Shown here piece after piece: positions 9,383 to 15,868 of a stretch of DNA of 64,000 bases. The notes below the pieces were generated by a model, which ran no database searches, had not been told where the DNA came from, and was given only the letters and a program-made list of their open reading frames with translations. The DNA comes from Mesorhizobium sp. STM 4661 (GTDB lineage: Bacteria; Pseudomonadota; Alphaproteobacteria; Rhizobiales; Rhizobiaceae): positions 43,789 through 107,788 of the forward strand of contig NZ_CAAF010000021.1 of NCBI RefSeq assembly GCF_000359125.1. The letters run 5' to 3'. The position numbers and the translations under genes were made by a program. The stretch's first letter is position 1, and every line of letters starts with the position of its first letter.

Positions 9383-9709
9383 TCATTGTTGGCTAAGATA
9401 GTCTTTTTCGGGGCGCGCGCCGTTCGACGCAACGACAAGATTGGAAATCTCCACCGATGCATCGAGCGTGCCGTCCGGACGTACAGTCCAGACGATCTGA
9501 TCGTAGTCATCTTCCAGCGCAGGGTCGACGGGAAGGCATTTGGCGACTATGCGCGTCGCTTGGCCCCGGACATCGCTCAAGGCGAAGGGACGCTCGGCAG
9601 TGCATTCGGCGGCGGTTTCGAAAACACTCACCGGTACGTTGAGTTCCCGGCACTCGGTCATGCCGTTCGAGCAACCGATGACCAGCAGCACGGCAGCAAT
9701 GTGTTCCAT
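9383..9709 (-). CDS. Hypothetical exported protein, stress-promoter controlled
   Basis: 108 residues with a short hydrophobic N-terminus (MEHIAAVLLVIGCSNG) that looks like a lipoprotein signal, then a small domain with conserved-looking cysteines (TECRE, AECTAE, AKCLP). I do not recognise the family. The ATG at 9709 is preferred over an upstream start at 9751 because GAGAGGATAGTTGCC precedes it and the upstream start falls inside the promoter. A perfect EcfG-type promoter ends 24 bases upstream, so general-stress control is likely. Confidence 0.65.
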   Translation of the reverse strand: MEHIAAVLLVIGCSNGMTECRELNVPVSVFETAAECTAERPFALSDVRGQATRIVAKCLPVDPALEDDYDQIVWTVRPDGTLDASVEISNLVVASNGARPEKDYLSQQ

Positions 9710-9732
9710 GGCAACTATCCTCTCGCCACAAG

Positions 9733-9757
9733 AACGGCCCACAACAGCCAAAGTTCC
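9733..9757 (-). promoter_or_regulatory. EcfG-type promoter of the 108-aa exported protein
   Basis: On the minus strand GGAAC (9757-9753) is followed after exactly 16 bases by CGTT (9736-9733). This is the -35/-10 pattern of alphaproteobacterial EcfG sigma factors. Confidence 0.8.
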
Positions 9758-9866
9758 TGTGTGAGCGACATGGCCCGTGAAATAATTGGAGGCGCGGCAC
9801 AGTCAAGTGACTGACGATGAGCCTCATTTGGCGCGGCACTCAGCCCGAAGAAGTCTCGACCTGAGG

Positions 9867-10055
9867 TCAGGCCAACTGCAATGCCGCTATCAGCACGATG
9901 GCCGCGATCAATACGATAATTGCGAAGCGAAGCGTCGGGTGGTGGGACGTATGGGGCGAGGCCGAGACTTCGAGATCCTGAAACCCTCCCATCGAGACAC
10001 GGGCGGCCTGCTCCAGCCTGTTCATATCTGAAACCGTCAAGATCATTCCTCCCAT
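9867..10055 (-). CDS. Small single-pass membrane protein
   Basis: Up to 62 residues with a C-terminal hydrophobic anchor (FAIIVLIAAIVLIAALQLA) and a charged N-terminal half. GGGAGGA lies inside the first codons, so translation may really begin at the TTG encoding residue 7 (10037), giving about 56 residues. I recognise no family. A near-match to an EcfG promoter lies upstream at 10079-10104. Small tail-anchored proteins of this sort are common in stress regulons. Confidence 0.5.
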   Translation of the reverse strand: MGGMILTVSDMNRLEQAARVSMGGFQDLEVSASPHTSHHPTLRFAIIVLIAAIVLIAALQLA

Positions 10056-10078
10056 GCTGCGCTACGAACCGCTGCCAA

Positions 10079-10104
10079 AACGTCGGGTGGATCGGCAAGT
10101 TTCC
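10079..10104 (-). promoter_or_regulatory. Weak EcfG-like promoter
   Basis: Minus strand GGAAAC, 16 bases, CGTT. The -35 has one inserted A relative to GGAAC, so this is only a near match. Confidence 0.35.
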
Positions 10105-10207
10105 AGCTTTATCTGGGACCAATAGCATCGGACTTTATGGTGAACAGCCGGTTAACTTTCGGCTGCCATCCTCCGCGCCCTTTCCAAGACAGTCATCATC
10201 TGTTTGA

Positions 10208-11242
10208 TCAATCCGTCTCGAAATTGCCGTGGGGAACGACAAGGCGGTATTCCAGGCGGCCGTACGCGATTTCAAGCGTCGCCGTGCCATTCAGCGATGA
10301 AGGCACGACACGTTCGAGCGCAACACTGCCGAACCGCTTTTCGCTGCGCCTGATTTCGTTGGCTCCGATGGCCTCGGCCCATGTCAGCGACAGGGCGATC
10401 CCGTCGGCGTGGGCGGCTGTCATATCGGCGGTCACCTCGACGAAGCCGTCGGCTCGCGACAGAGCGCCGTAGCTGACCGAATTGACGGCGAGCTCATGCA
10501 TGGCCAAGCCGATATGCAGGGCCGCATTGGGGTTGAGGTATGGGTTCGCGCCCCGAAAACGCAGGCTGCGCAACGGATCGGCTCCGTAACGGCTGACTTG
10601 GCCGGACACGAGTTCGCGCAGTGCGGCTCCGCGCCAGTTGGACGACGTCACCAGGTCCTGGGACGAGGCAAGCGACTGCAACCTGCCGCGAAAGCGTGTC
10701 AAGAAATCAGGGAGCGTGTCCGAGTAACGGCCGGTCTGGGTGGCGATGCTCTGGATAATGGCCAAAAGGTTCTTCGAGCGGTGGCTGACTTCGCGCAGCA
10801 GCGTCTTCAGGGTCTGCTCGCGGCGCTTGTGCTCGGTCGTTTCGACCATGGTAGTGACGACCCCGATCACGGCATCGCCGTCGCCGTGATCAGCGTCTAC
10901 CCATACCTGGAACCAGCGGACGCCATCGTCGGCGGGAACGCCGAGTTCGAGGTGTTCCGGATTGCCGGATGCAATGACGCTGCGTTTGGCCGCACCGATG
11001 CGTTCCGCCTGCGCCGGCGGCAAGATGCCATTGCTGTCGGCCGTGTCGACGGCCCATGGCGCGCGCATGTTGCGTGCCCATACGGTTTTCATCTCGCGAT
11101 CCTGATAGAGAACCGAAATGCCGGCATTGTGCAGTGCATGAAGAAGGGCGCGGCCAAGCTGCATTCCGCTCTCAGCCGGATGCAAAGCGATGATCTCGTC
11201 ACTTTGTCCTCTGACTTTCATGTCTCCGGCTTTGGAATGCAT
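10208..11242 (-). CDS. Soluble PAS-HWE histidine kinase, EcfG-controlled
   Basis: 344 residues without membrane segments. The N-terminal half (about 25-140) is a PAS-like sensor. The kinase part has the acceptor in REVSHRSKN (about residue 154), the HWE signature region FRGRLQSLASSQDLV, N-box HELAVNSVSYG and a WAEA variant of the WxE motif. A perfect EcfG promoter lies 31 bases upstream of the start. A stress-sigma-controlled HWE kinase suggests positive or negative feedback onto PhyR. The signal is unknown. Confidence 0.85.
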   Translation of the reverse strand: MHSKAGDMKVRGQSDEIIALHPAESGMQLGRALLHALHNAGISVLYQDREMKTVWARNMRAPWAVDTADSNGILPPAQAERIGAAKRSVIASGNPEHLELGVPADDGVRWFQVWVDADHGDGDAVIGVVTTMVETTEHKRREQTLKTLLREVSHRSKNLLAIIQSIATQTGRYSDTLPDFLTRFRGRLQSLASSQDLVTSSNWRGAALRELVSGQVSRYGADPLRSLRFRGANPYLNPNAALHIGLAMHELAVNSVSYGALSRADGFVEVTADMTAAHADGIALSLTWAEAIGANEIRRSEKRFGSVALERVVPSSLNGTATLEIAYGRLEYRLVVPHGNFETD

Positions 11243-11272
11243 CGTTCACGCCACCCACCCGGTTTGACGCTG

Positions 11273-11297
11273 AACGGCTCACCGGCAAATGGGTTCC
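11273..11297 (-). promoter_or_regulatory. EcfG-type promoter of the PAS-HWE kinase
   Basis: Minus strand GGAAC (11297-11293), 16 bases, CGTT (11276-11273). The -35 lies in the first copy of a 25-base tandem duplication. Confidence 0.82.
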
Positions 11298-11340
11298 CTA
11301 AACGGTCCGCCGGACGGGTTCCCTAAACGGTCCGCCGGAC
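11291..11340. repeat. Perfect 25-bp tandem duplication (2 copies)
   Basis: Two identical abutting 25-base units at 11291-11315 and 11316-11340, each starting GGGTTCCCTAAACGG. Each unit carries a minus-strand GGAAC element, so the duplication doubles the -35 box of the kinase promoter. Confidence 0.95.
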
Positions 11341-11428
11341 GGTGCTCTGTTGGGAACTCCGCCCGGCGGTGGCTGGAAACCGTTTGAGGGGTGCGGTCTC
11401 CAGTGTTCGCTCAGGTGACCATCGGGCT

Positions 11429-11593
11429 TCACGCCCGTTTAAACAGACCGGCGATAAGCGAAATGATCAGGAAAGCGAGAAAGATGAAAAACAGTATCTG
11501 CGCTATACCGGCAGACGTGCCTGCGATGCCGCCGAAACCAAGCGCACCAGCGATAATCGCCACAACGAGAAATACGAGCGCCCAGTAAAGCAT
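11429..11593 (-). CDS. DUF1328 small membrane protein (UPF0391, YtjA-like)
   Basis: 54 residues forming two hydrophobic helices with a glycine-rich turn (start [20 protein letters not shown], end LIAGLFKRA), the layout of DUF1328/YtjA inner-membrane proteins. GAAGGAGATGAACC precedes the ATG. A perfect EcfG promoter ends 30 bases upstream. Related proteins are induced by osmotic and stationary-phase stress in rhizobia. The biochemical role is unknown. Confidence 0.88.
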   Translation of the reverse strand: MLYWALVFLVVAIIAGALGFGGIAGTSAGIAQILFFIFLAFLIISLIAGLFKRA

Positions 11594-11622
11594 GGTTCAT
11601 CTCCTTCGACTGATGTACGAAA

Positions 11623-11647
11623 AACGTGGTTCGCTGACGTTTGTTCC
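11623..11647 (-). promoter_or_regulatory. EcfG-type promoter of the DUF1328 gene
   Basis: Minus strand GGAAC (11647-11643), 16 bases, CGTT (11626-11623), directly upstream of the ribosome site. Confidence 0.85.
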
Positions 11648-11754
11648 ACCAATTCCCGAAAAAGACGATCCGGAAATGGCGTGATGCGAGGCCGCCCAGA
11701 TCCTAAAGCGCGTCGAGCTGAAAAGGTTTTCAGTCGACCCGCTTCAAGTCTATT

Positions 11755-11831
11755 CATGCATGTCGTTGTCGCAAAACCGCTGCGCACCCTCGGTTCAAGC
11801 CCGAGGGCATGCTTTTGGGCGACAAGCATTA
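11755..11831. repeat. Rhizobial intergenic repeat abutting the phyR stop (copy A)
   Basis: An element reading CATGCATGTCGTTGTCGC...GGGCGACAAGCATTA. A closely similar copy is at 42357-42428. Its terminal ATTA supplies the TAA stop of phyR. A separate palindrome (AAGCGCGTCGAGCTG...CAGTCGACCCGCTT) lies just before it at about 11705-11745. Confidence 0.8.
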
Positions 11832-12623
11832 GGCGGCGGCTTTTGCGTGCCGGTCGAAGAACAGCGCCTGGCTGATCAAGGCTTTGACCATATCCGGATT
11901 GAACGGCTTGGTGACAAGGAAGGTCGGTTCCGGCCGCTCGCCGGTGAGGAGGCGCTCGGGGAAGGCGGTGATGAAGATCACCGGCACGGACGTCAACGAC
12001 AGGATCTCGTTCACCGCCTCGATGCCCGAGCTGCCGTCGGCAAGCTGGATGTCGGCCAGCACCATCCTTGGCCGCGTCTTGCCGAACATCGCCACGGCTT
12101 CGGTATGGGTGCGCGCCGTTCCGACAACGCGATGGCCGAGGCTTTCAACCATTTCCTCGATGTCCATGGCGATCAGGGGTTCGTCCTCGATGATCAGCAC
12201 ATCGGTCGCCACCTGGCGGGAAATCTCGTTGCTGGCCTGGGAGAGAAGCTCGGAGAATTCCTGCGCGTCGGCGTCGAGAATCTCGGCCGCCTCATCCTCG
12301 CTGAAGCCTTCGACGGCGACCAGCAGGAAGGCCTGGCGGGGACGGGGCGCGATCGCATTCAGATTGGCCGCCGCGCGCTGCTCCCACGCCGACTGCGCGT
12401 GCTCCTGCGGAACGCGGATGGCGACCGAGGTGAACAGCCTGGCAAAGACCTTATAGAGCGCGATGCGTTCGGTGGATGCCTTGGGAAAGACGTCGATGTC
12501 GGCGATGATGGCTTCAAGCATCGCGGCGACCAGCGCGTCACCACTTTCCTGCGATCCGGAAACGGCCCGCGAGAAGCGGCGCAGAAACGGCAGGTGCGGA
12601 GCGATGGTTGCTGACAGGCCCAT
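11829..12623 (-). CDS. phyR: General stress response regulator PhyR (sigma-mimic anti-anti-sigma)
   Basis: 264 residues. The N-terminal 130 or so mimic EcfG sigma regions 2 and 4 without binding DNA. The C-terminal receiver has VLIIEDEPLIAMDIEE, the phospho-acceptor Asp in VLADIQLADGSSG and Lys in LVTKPF. On phosphorylation PhyR sequesters NepR and frees EcfG. The ATG at 12623 follows AGGGAGACGTCTATC and gives the normal family length; a longer frame to 12935 would run through both divergent promoters. It is divergent from nepR-ecfG and preceded by its own EcfG promoter. Confidence 0.96.
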   Translation of the reverse strand: MGLSATIAPHLPFLRRFSRAVSGSQESGDALVAAMLEAIIADIDVFPKASTERIALYKVFARLFTSVAIRVPQEHAQSAWEQRAAANLNAIAPRPRQAFLLVAVEGFSEDEAAEILDADAQEFSELLSQASNEISRQVATDVLIIEDEPLIAMDIEEMVESLGHRVVGTARTHTEAVAMFGKTRPRMVLADIQLADGSSGIEAVNEILSLTSVPVIFITAFPERLLTGERPEPTFLVTKPFNPDMVKALISQALFFDRHAKAAA

Positions 12624-12692
12624 GATAGACGTCTCCCTCTGACGCGATTGCTTAGATTGCAGGTCAAGCCGATTGCAAGCCCCGAAAGCACA

Positions 12693-12717
12693 AACGCCGA
12701 TTTTCCGAAAAAGTTCC
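12693..12717 (-). promoter_or_regulatory. EcfG-type promoter of phyR
   Basis: Minus strand GGAAC (12717-12713), 16 bases, CGTT (12696-12693). It is arranged back to back with the nepR-ecfG promoter, giving autoregulation of both arms. Confidence 0.9.
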
Positions 12718-12726
12718 GATGGTTGC

Positions 12727-12751
12727 GGAACTAATATAAGCGGAAGGCGTT
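12727..12751 (+). promoter_or_regulatory. EcfG-type promoter of nepR-ecfG
   Basis: GGAAC (12727-12731), 16 bases, CGTT (12748-12751), 90 bases before nepR. This is the classic autoregulatory arrangement of the circuit. Confidence 0.9.
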
Positions 12752-12840
12752 GGAGGTCGGGATGGGCAACCAGACAAGGGTGCCGCTTGTGTTGAATATT
12801 GTGCGGCTCGGGTGCTGGGAATGAAGGGCGAACCAAGGAT

Positions 12841-13035
12841 ATGACGAAAAATATCACGGCTGGCGCCGCGGACAGGCGCCGGGCTGCTTCCAGCGACCTG
12901 CTCGGGCCGAACTCGGAAATCGGCCGCAAACTCAAACAATACTACGACGAGCTGGTCTCCGATCATGTGCCGGATCGCTTCGCCCAATTGCTCAGCCAAT
13001 TGGAACAGGCCGAACCCGCACAGAAGAAGGACTGA
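12841..13035 (+). CDS. nepR: Anti-sigma factor NepR
   Basis: 64 residues with the conserved core IGRKLKQYYDELVSDHVPDR that forms the two helices binding EcfG or the PhyR sigma-like domain. The ATG at 12841 follows CAAGGAT; an upstream in-frame start at 12799 would only add unconserved residues. It ends three bases before ecfG, so the two are co-translated. Confidence 0.93.
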   Translation: MTKNITAGAADRRRAASSDLLGPNSEIGRKLKQYYDELVSDHVPDRFAQLLSQLEQAEPAQKKD

Positions 13036-13038
13036 GGC

Positions 13039-13590
13039 ATGGTGGCCGTCTCCCAAGGCTTCAAGACCGATCTGCTCGGCTCCATCCCGAGCCTGCGGGC
13101 CTTTGCCGTGTCGCTGACGCAAAATGCCGACAAGGCCGACGATCTGGTGCAGGAAACACTGGTCAAGGCCTGGGACAAGCATGAAAGCTTCCAGCCCGGC
13201 ACCAATCTCAAGGCATGGCTGTTCACCATCCTGCGCAATGAATTCTATTCGCAAATGCGCAAGCGCGGCCGCGAAGTGCAGGACAGCGACGGCATCATGA
13301 CGGCCCGGCTTGCCGTTCATCCGGCCCAGCATGGCCAGCTCGACCTCAAGGATTTTCGCGGCGCGCTCGAGCAATTGCCGGAGGACCAGCGCGAAGCCAT
13401 CATCCTGATCGGCGCGTCGGGCTTTTCCTACGAGGAAGCCGCCGAGATCTGCGGCTGCGCGGTCGGAACGATCAAGAGCCGCGTCAGCCGCGCCCGGGCA
13501 CGGCTGCAGGAAATACTCAAAATTTCCGGCGAAGACGAGTTCGGCCCGGACGCGATCTCGGCGCAGGTGACTGGCTCGAACGCCGCCTGA
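13039..13590 (+). CDS. ecfG: ECF sigma factor EcfG (general stress sigma)
   Basis: 183 residues. The region 2 core is present (NADKADDLVQETLVKAWDK, about 28-46), followed by the -10 recognition part. Region 4 carries the HTH GFSYEEAAEICGCAVGTIKSRVSRAR (about 130-155). It lacks extra C-terminal domains, as expected for the ECF15/EcfG group. It directs transcription of the general stress regulon when PhyR captures NepR. The ten EcfG promoters nearby are its likely targets. Confidence 0.95.
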   Translation: MVAVSQGFKTDLLGSIPSLRAFAVSLTQNADKADDLVQETLVKAWDKHESFQPGTNLKAWLFTILRNEFYSQMRKRGREVQDSDGIMTARLAVHPAQHGQLDLKDFRGALEQLPEDQREAIILIGASGFSYEEAAEICGCAVGTIKSRVSRARARLQEILKISGEDEFGPDAISAQVTGSNAA

Positions 13591-13622
13591 AGCATGGCCC
13601 CGATCGCGAATGGAGCCGCGTT

Positions 13623-14006
13623 TCAAACAACAAGAGGTCCGCGGCCACACGCCGCTGCCACCGCGCCGATGAGATCGTCTCCCGAATAGGGCTTCGTGAC
13701 CAGTCTGACATCTGGAAAGGACGCCTTGATTTCGTCCGCGTCCGAATAGCCCGAGGCGAAGACGAATGGCACGCCGGATTGAAGCAATCCCGAGGCGAAA
13801 TCGAGCGTCGAGGTGCCGCCCAGCATGAGATCGACGATGGCCGCGTCGAACCGCGAGGCAACGTTCTTTCGATCGATCTCGGCCAGATCGCGGGCGATGA
13901 CCACGTCGCCGGCGCCATAGTCGCGGCAAAGCTGCTCGACATCCATGGCGATCAGAAACTCATCCTCCAGGACAAGAATCCGCAATCCGTCTAGCAATTG
14001 GGGCAC
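13623..14006 (-). CDS. Single-domain response regulator (FATGUY-like receiver)
   Basis: 127 residues forming only a receiver: acidic pair LEDEF, phospho-acceptor Asp in AIVDLMLGG, and the signature FASGYSDADE...LVTKPY, which resembles the FAT-GUY receivers of the alphaproteobacterial stress pathway. Such proteins act as phosphate relays or sinks between HWE kinases and PhyR. The start is GTG at 14006 after AAGGAGACATTGTCGG. It converges with ecfG. No EcfG promoter is seen upstream. Confidence 0.82.
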   Translation of the reverse strand: MPQLLDGLRILVLEDEFLIAMDVEQLCRDYGAGDVVIARDLAEIDRKNVASRFDAAIVDLMLGGTSTLDFASGLLQSGVPFVFASGYSDADEIKASFPDVRLVTKPYSGDDLIGAVAAACGRGPLVV

Positions 14007-14065
14007 CCGACAATGTCTCCTTCAAAACGCAAGGAGTCATGGCCGCTATTTGGTGTTCTGTCATT

Positions 14066-14091
14066 TAAAAAAGACATGTAAAAAAGACATG
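14066..14091. repeat. 13-bp tandem duplication upstream of the Crp/Fnr promoter
   Basis: Two perfect abutting copies of TAAAAAAGACATG (14066-14078 and 14079-14091), just 17 bases before the EcfG -35 box. It could be a regulator-binding direct repeat or chance slippage. Confidence 0.9.
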
Positions 14092-14107
14092 CCGGTCGCC
14101 GGTGGCG

Positions 14108-14132
14108 GGAACCTCGATCCCCGCAAGGCGTT
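14108..14132 (+). promoter_or_regulatory. EcfG-type promoter of the Crp/Fnr gene
   Basis: GGAAC (14108-14112), 16 bases, CGTT (14129-14132), 42 bases before the start codon at 14175. Confidence 0.82.
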
Positions 14133-14174
14133 TGCATTGCGCCCTTTCGAAGGGGCTTTCGAAGAGGGGTCGAA

Positions 14175-14936
14175 ATGCCGGGCCAGAATGGTCATGCCTT
14201 TTCCAGCCGCCGGTATCCATGCGAGAAGTGTCCGCTCCGGCCATTGCCGGTCTTTCGCGAATTCGAAAAGCAGGAACTTGCCTTTGTCAGCACGTTCAAG
14301 AAGGGCGAGCTCGCCGTCGACAAGGGCGCCACTGTCCTGGTCGAGGGCAGCCACAGCGCCCATCTCTACACGGTGCTTTCCGGCTGGGCCTTCCGCTACA
14401 AATTGCTGTCGGACGGGCGCCGCCAGATCCTGAACTATTCCATGCCAGGAGATCTCATCGGGTTGCAGGGCAGCCTGATGGGCGAGATGCAGCATTCCGT
14501 CGAGGCACTGTCGCCGATGCTGCTCTGCGTCTTCGAGCGCGAATATCTGCACGAGCTCTACCGTAACCATCCGGGGCTCGCCTACGATATCACCTGGATC
14601 GCCTCGAGGGAGGAGCGCATGCTGGACGAAAACCTGCTCAGCGTCGGCCGCCGCACCGCGCTCGAACGCGCCGCCTATCTCATCGCGTTCATCTTCAGCC
14701 GCGCCAGAACGGTCGGACTGAACGGCAAGACACCGGTGCGGATCCCGATCACCCAGCAGCACATCGCCGACACGCTCGGCCTGTCGCTGGTCCATACCAA
14801 CAAGACGATCCGCAAGCTGATGGACCGCAAGCTGATCGTCTGGCGTGACGGTGGTTGCGAGGTGGTCGACGGTGAAAGGCTGAAGGAGCTCGCCCGCTGG
14901 GAAGGGTTGGGCGAGGATCGCCGGCCGCTAATCTGA
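14175..14936 (+). CDS. Crp/Fnr-family transcriptional regulator, EcfG-controlled
   Basis: 253 residues. A cyclic-nucleotide-binding-type beta barrel (about 35-150) is joined by a long helix to a winged-helix domain with the HTH ITQQHIADTLGLSLVHTNKT (about 196-215). An N-terminal CEKCPLRPL pair of cysteines is present. There is no full FNR iron-sulfur set, so an oxygen-sensing cluster is not supported. The promoter suggests that the stress sigma drives a second-tier regulator. Effector and targets are unknown. Confidence 0.85.
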   Translation: MPGQNGHAFSSRRYPCEKCPLRPLPVFREFEKQELAFVSTFKKGELAVDKGATVLVEGSHSAHLYTVLSGWAFRYKLLSDGRRQILNYSMPGDLIGLQGSLMGEMQHSVEALSPMLLCVFEREYLHELYRNHPGLAYDITWIASREERMLDENLLSVGRRTALERAAYLIAFIFSRARTVGLNGKTPVRIPITQQHIADTLGLSLVHTNKTIRKLMDRKLIVWRDGGCEVVDGERLKELARWEGLGEDRRPLI

Positions 14937-15011
14937 ACACCCAGCGGGGATGTTCGCGCCGGGCTGGACTCGGGTGCGGAAACACCCTTTCATGGGCCCT
15001 GTGCCGATTTC

Positions 15012-15036
15012 GGAACCTTGACGTGTATCAAGCGTT
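15012..15036 (+). promoter_or_regulatory. EcfG-type promoter of the DUF883 operon
   Basis: GGAAC (15012-15016), 16 bases, CGTT (15033-15036), 30 bases before the start codon. Confidence 0.85.
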
Positions 15037-15066
15037 TGAAACCAAGCAAACGCAAGGAGTTAAGCA

Positions 15067-15393
15067 ATGGCGACTGCCGCAGGAAAGACCGCGAACGAAA
15101 GCCAGACGAATTCGGACCTCGAAGCCGACATCAGGCAATTGAAAGCCGACATCGAAAAACTCACCAAGCAATTGGCCAAGACCGGCGAACATGGCTACGG
15201 GACGGCCCGGCGTGCCGCAACCGAAGGCGTCGAACAGTTGCGCGCCCAGGGTGAAGCTGCCTTCGACAGCCTGCGCGGCAACGCCAAGGACATCGAGGCG
15301 CAGATGGTAGCCAGCGTGCGCGAAAAGCCGGTGACGTCGCTTGCGATCGCGGCCGGCGTCGGCTTCCTCTTCGCGCTTCTCGCACGACGCTAG
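15067..15393 (+). CDS. DUF883 (ElaB/YqjD-like) membrane-anchored stress protein
   Basis: 108 residues. A long amphipathic helical region (about 18-85, with heptad-like ADIRQLKADIEKLTKQL) precedes a C-terminal membrane anchor (PVTSLAIAAGVGFLFALLARR). This is the DUF883 layout; the E. coli relatives ElaB and YqjD are RpoS-induced inner-membrane proteins that bind ribosomes or protect cells in stationary phase. CGCAAGGAGTTAAGCA precedes the ATG. It is first in an operon with the membrane protein that follows. Confidence 0.88.
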   Translation: MATAAGKTANESQTNSDLEADIRQLKADIEKLTKQLAKTGEHGYGTARRAATEGVEQLRAQGEAAFDSLRGNAKDIEAQMVASVREKPVTSLAIAAGVGFLFALLARR

Positions 15394-15402
15394 CTCGACC
15401 GG

Positions 15403-15867
15403 ATGGGAATGCTGGCAACCCTGATCTCGGGTTTGGCTTCAGGGGAAACCGTCGCAGCCATGCGCCGCGCGCGCACGGCTGCCGTCGTTTACGTGTTGGC
15501 GGGACTTGCCGCCTTTTGCGGCCTCGGTTTCCTTGTCGGGGCGGCCTATATCTGGGCCGCGGGCCGCTATGGGTCGATGGCGGTTGCTCTTGGGTTCGGG
15601 ATCGGCTTCCTGCTGATCGCGGGGATCATCCTGCTTGTCTATCAGATATCGGCCGGCACGCGCGCCCGGCGTCGGGCGCAAAGGCGCAACGCCGACATCA
15701 AGGCGATCGGCATCGCAGCCGCGCTCGCCGTGCTGCCGACATTGCTCAAGGGGAAAAGCGGTCTGGGCGCCGTTCTCGGCCCGGCCATTGCGCTCGCCGC
15801 CTATGCCATCTATCGCGAGAACGTGAAACCCGGCCCCGACGATCCGGATGCCGGTGGCACGACATAA
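15403..15867 (+). CDS. Phage-holin-superfamily-like membrane protein
   Basis: 154 residues. Two adjacent membrane helices (about 25-50 and 58-82) form a hairpin, followed by a basic RARRRAQRR segment and a further hydrophobic pair near 100-135. It resembles the stress-induced holin-III-like proteins often paired with DUF883 genes, but the match is by layout only. It starts nine bases after the DUF883 stop and shares its EcfG promoter. The start may be 15403 or the in-frame ATG at 15409. Confidence 0.7.
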   Translation: MGMLATLISGLASGETVAAMRRARTAAVVYVLAGLAAFCGLGFLVGAAYIWAAGRYGSMAVALGFGIGFLLIAGIILLVYQISAGTRARRRAQRRNADIKAIGIAAALAVLPTLLKGKSGLGAVLGPAIALAAYAIYRENVKPGPDDPDAGGTT

Positions 15868-15868
15868 G

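Noticed and set aside
10079..10104. Eleventh EcfG promoter (GGAAAC-N16-CGTT)
   Set aside because: The -35 box has an extra A, so it was kept as a weak feature but not counted among the ten perfect sites.
14061..14795. Minus-strand frame opposite the Crp/Fnr gene
   Set aside because: No ribosome site or domain; the Crp/Fnr gene has a clear HTH and a promoter.
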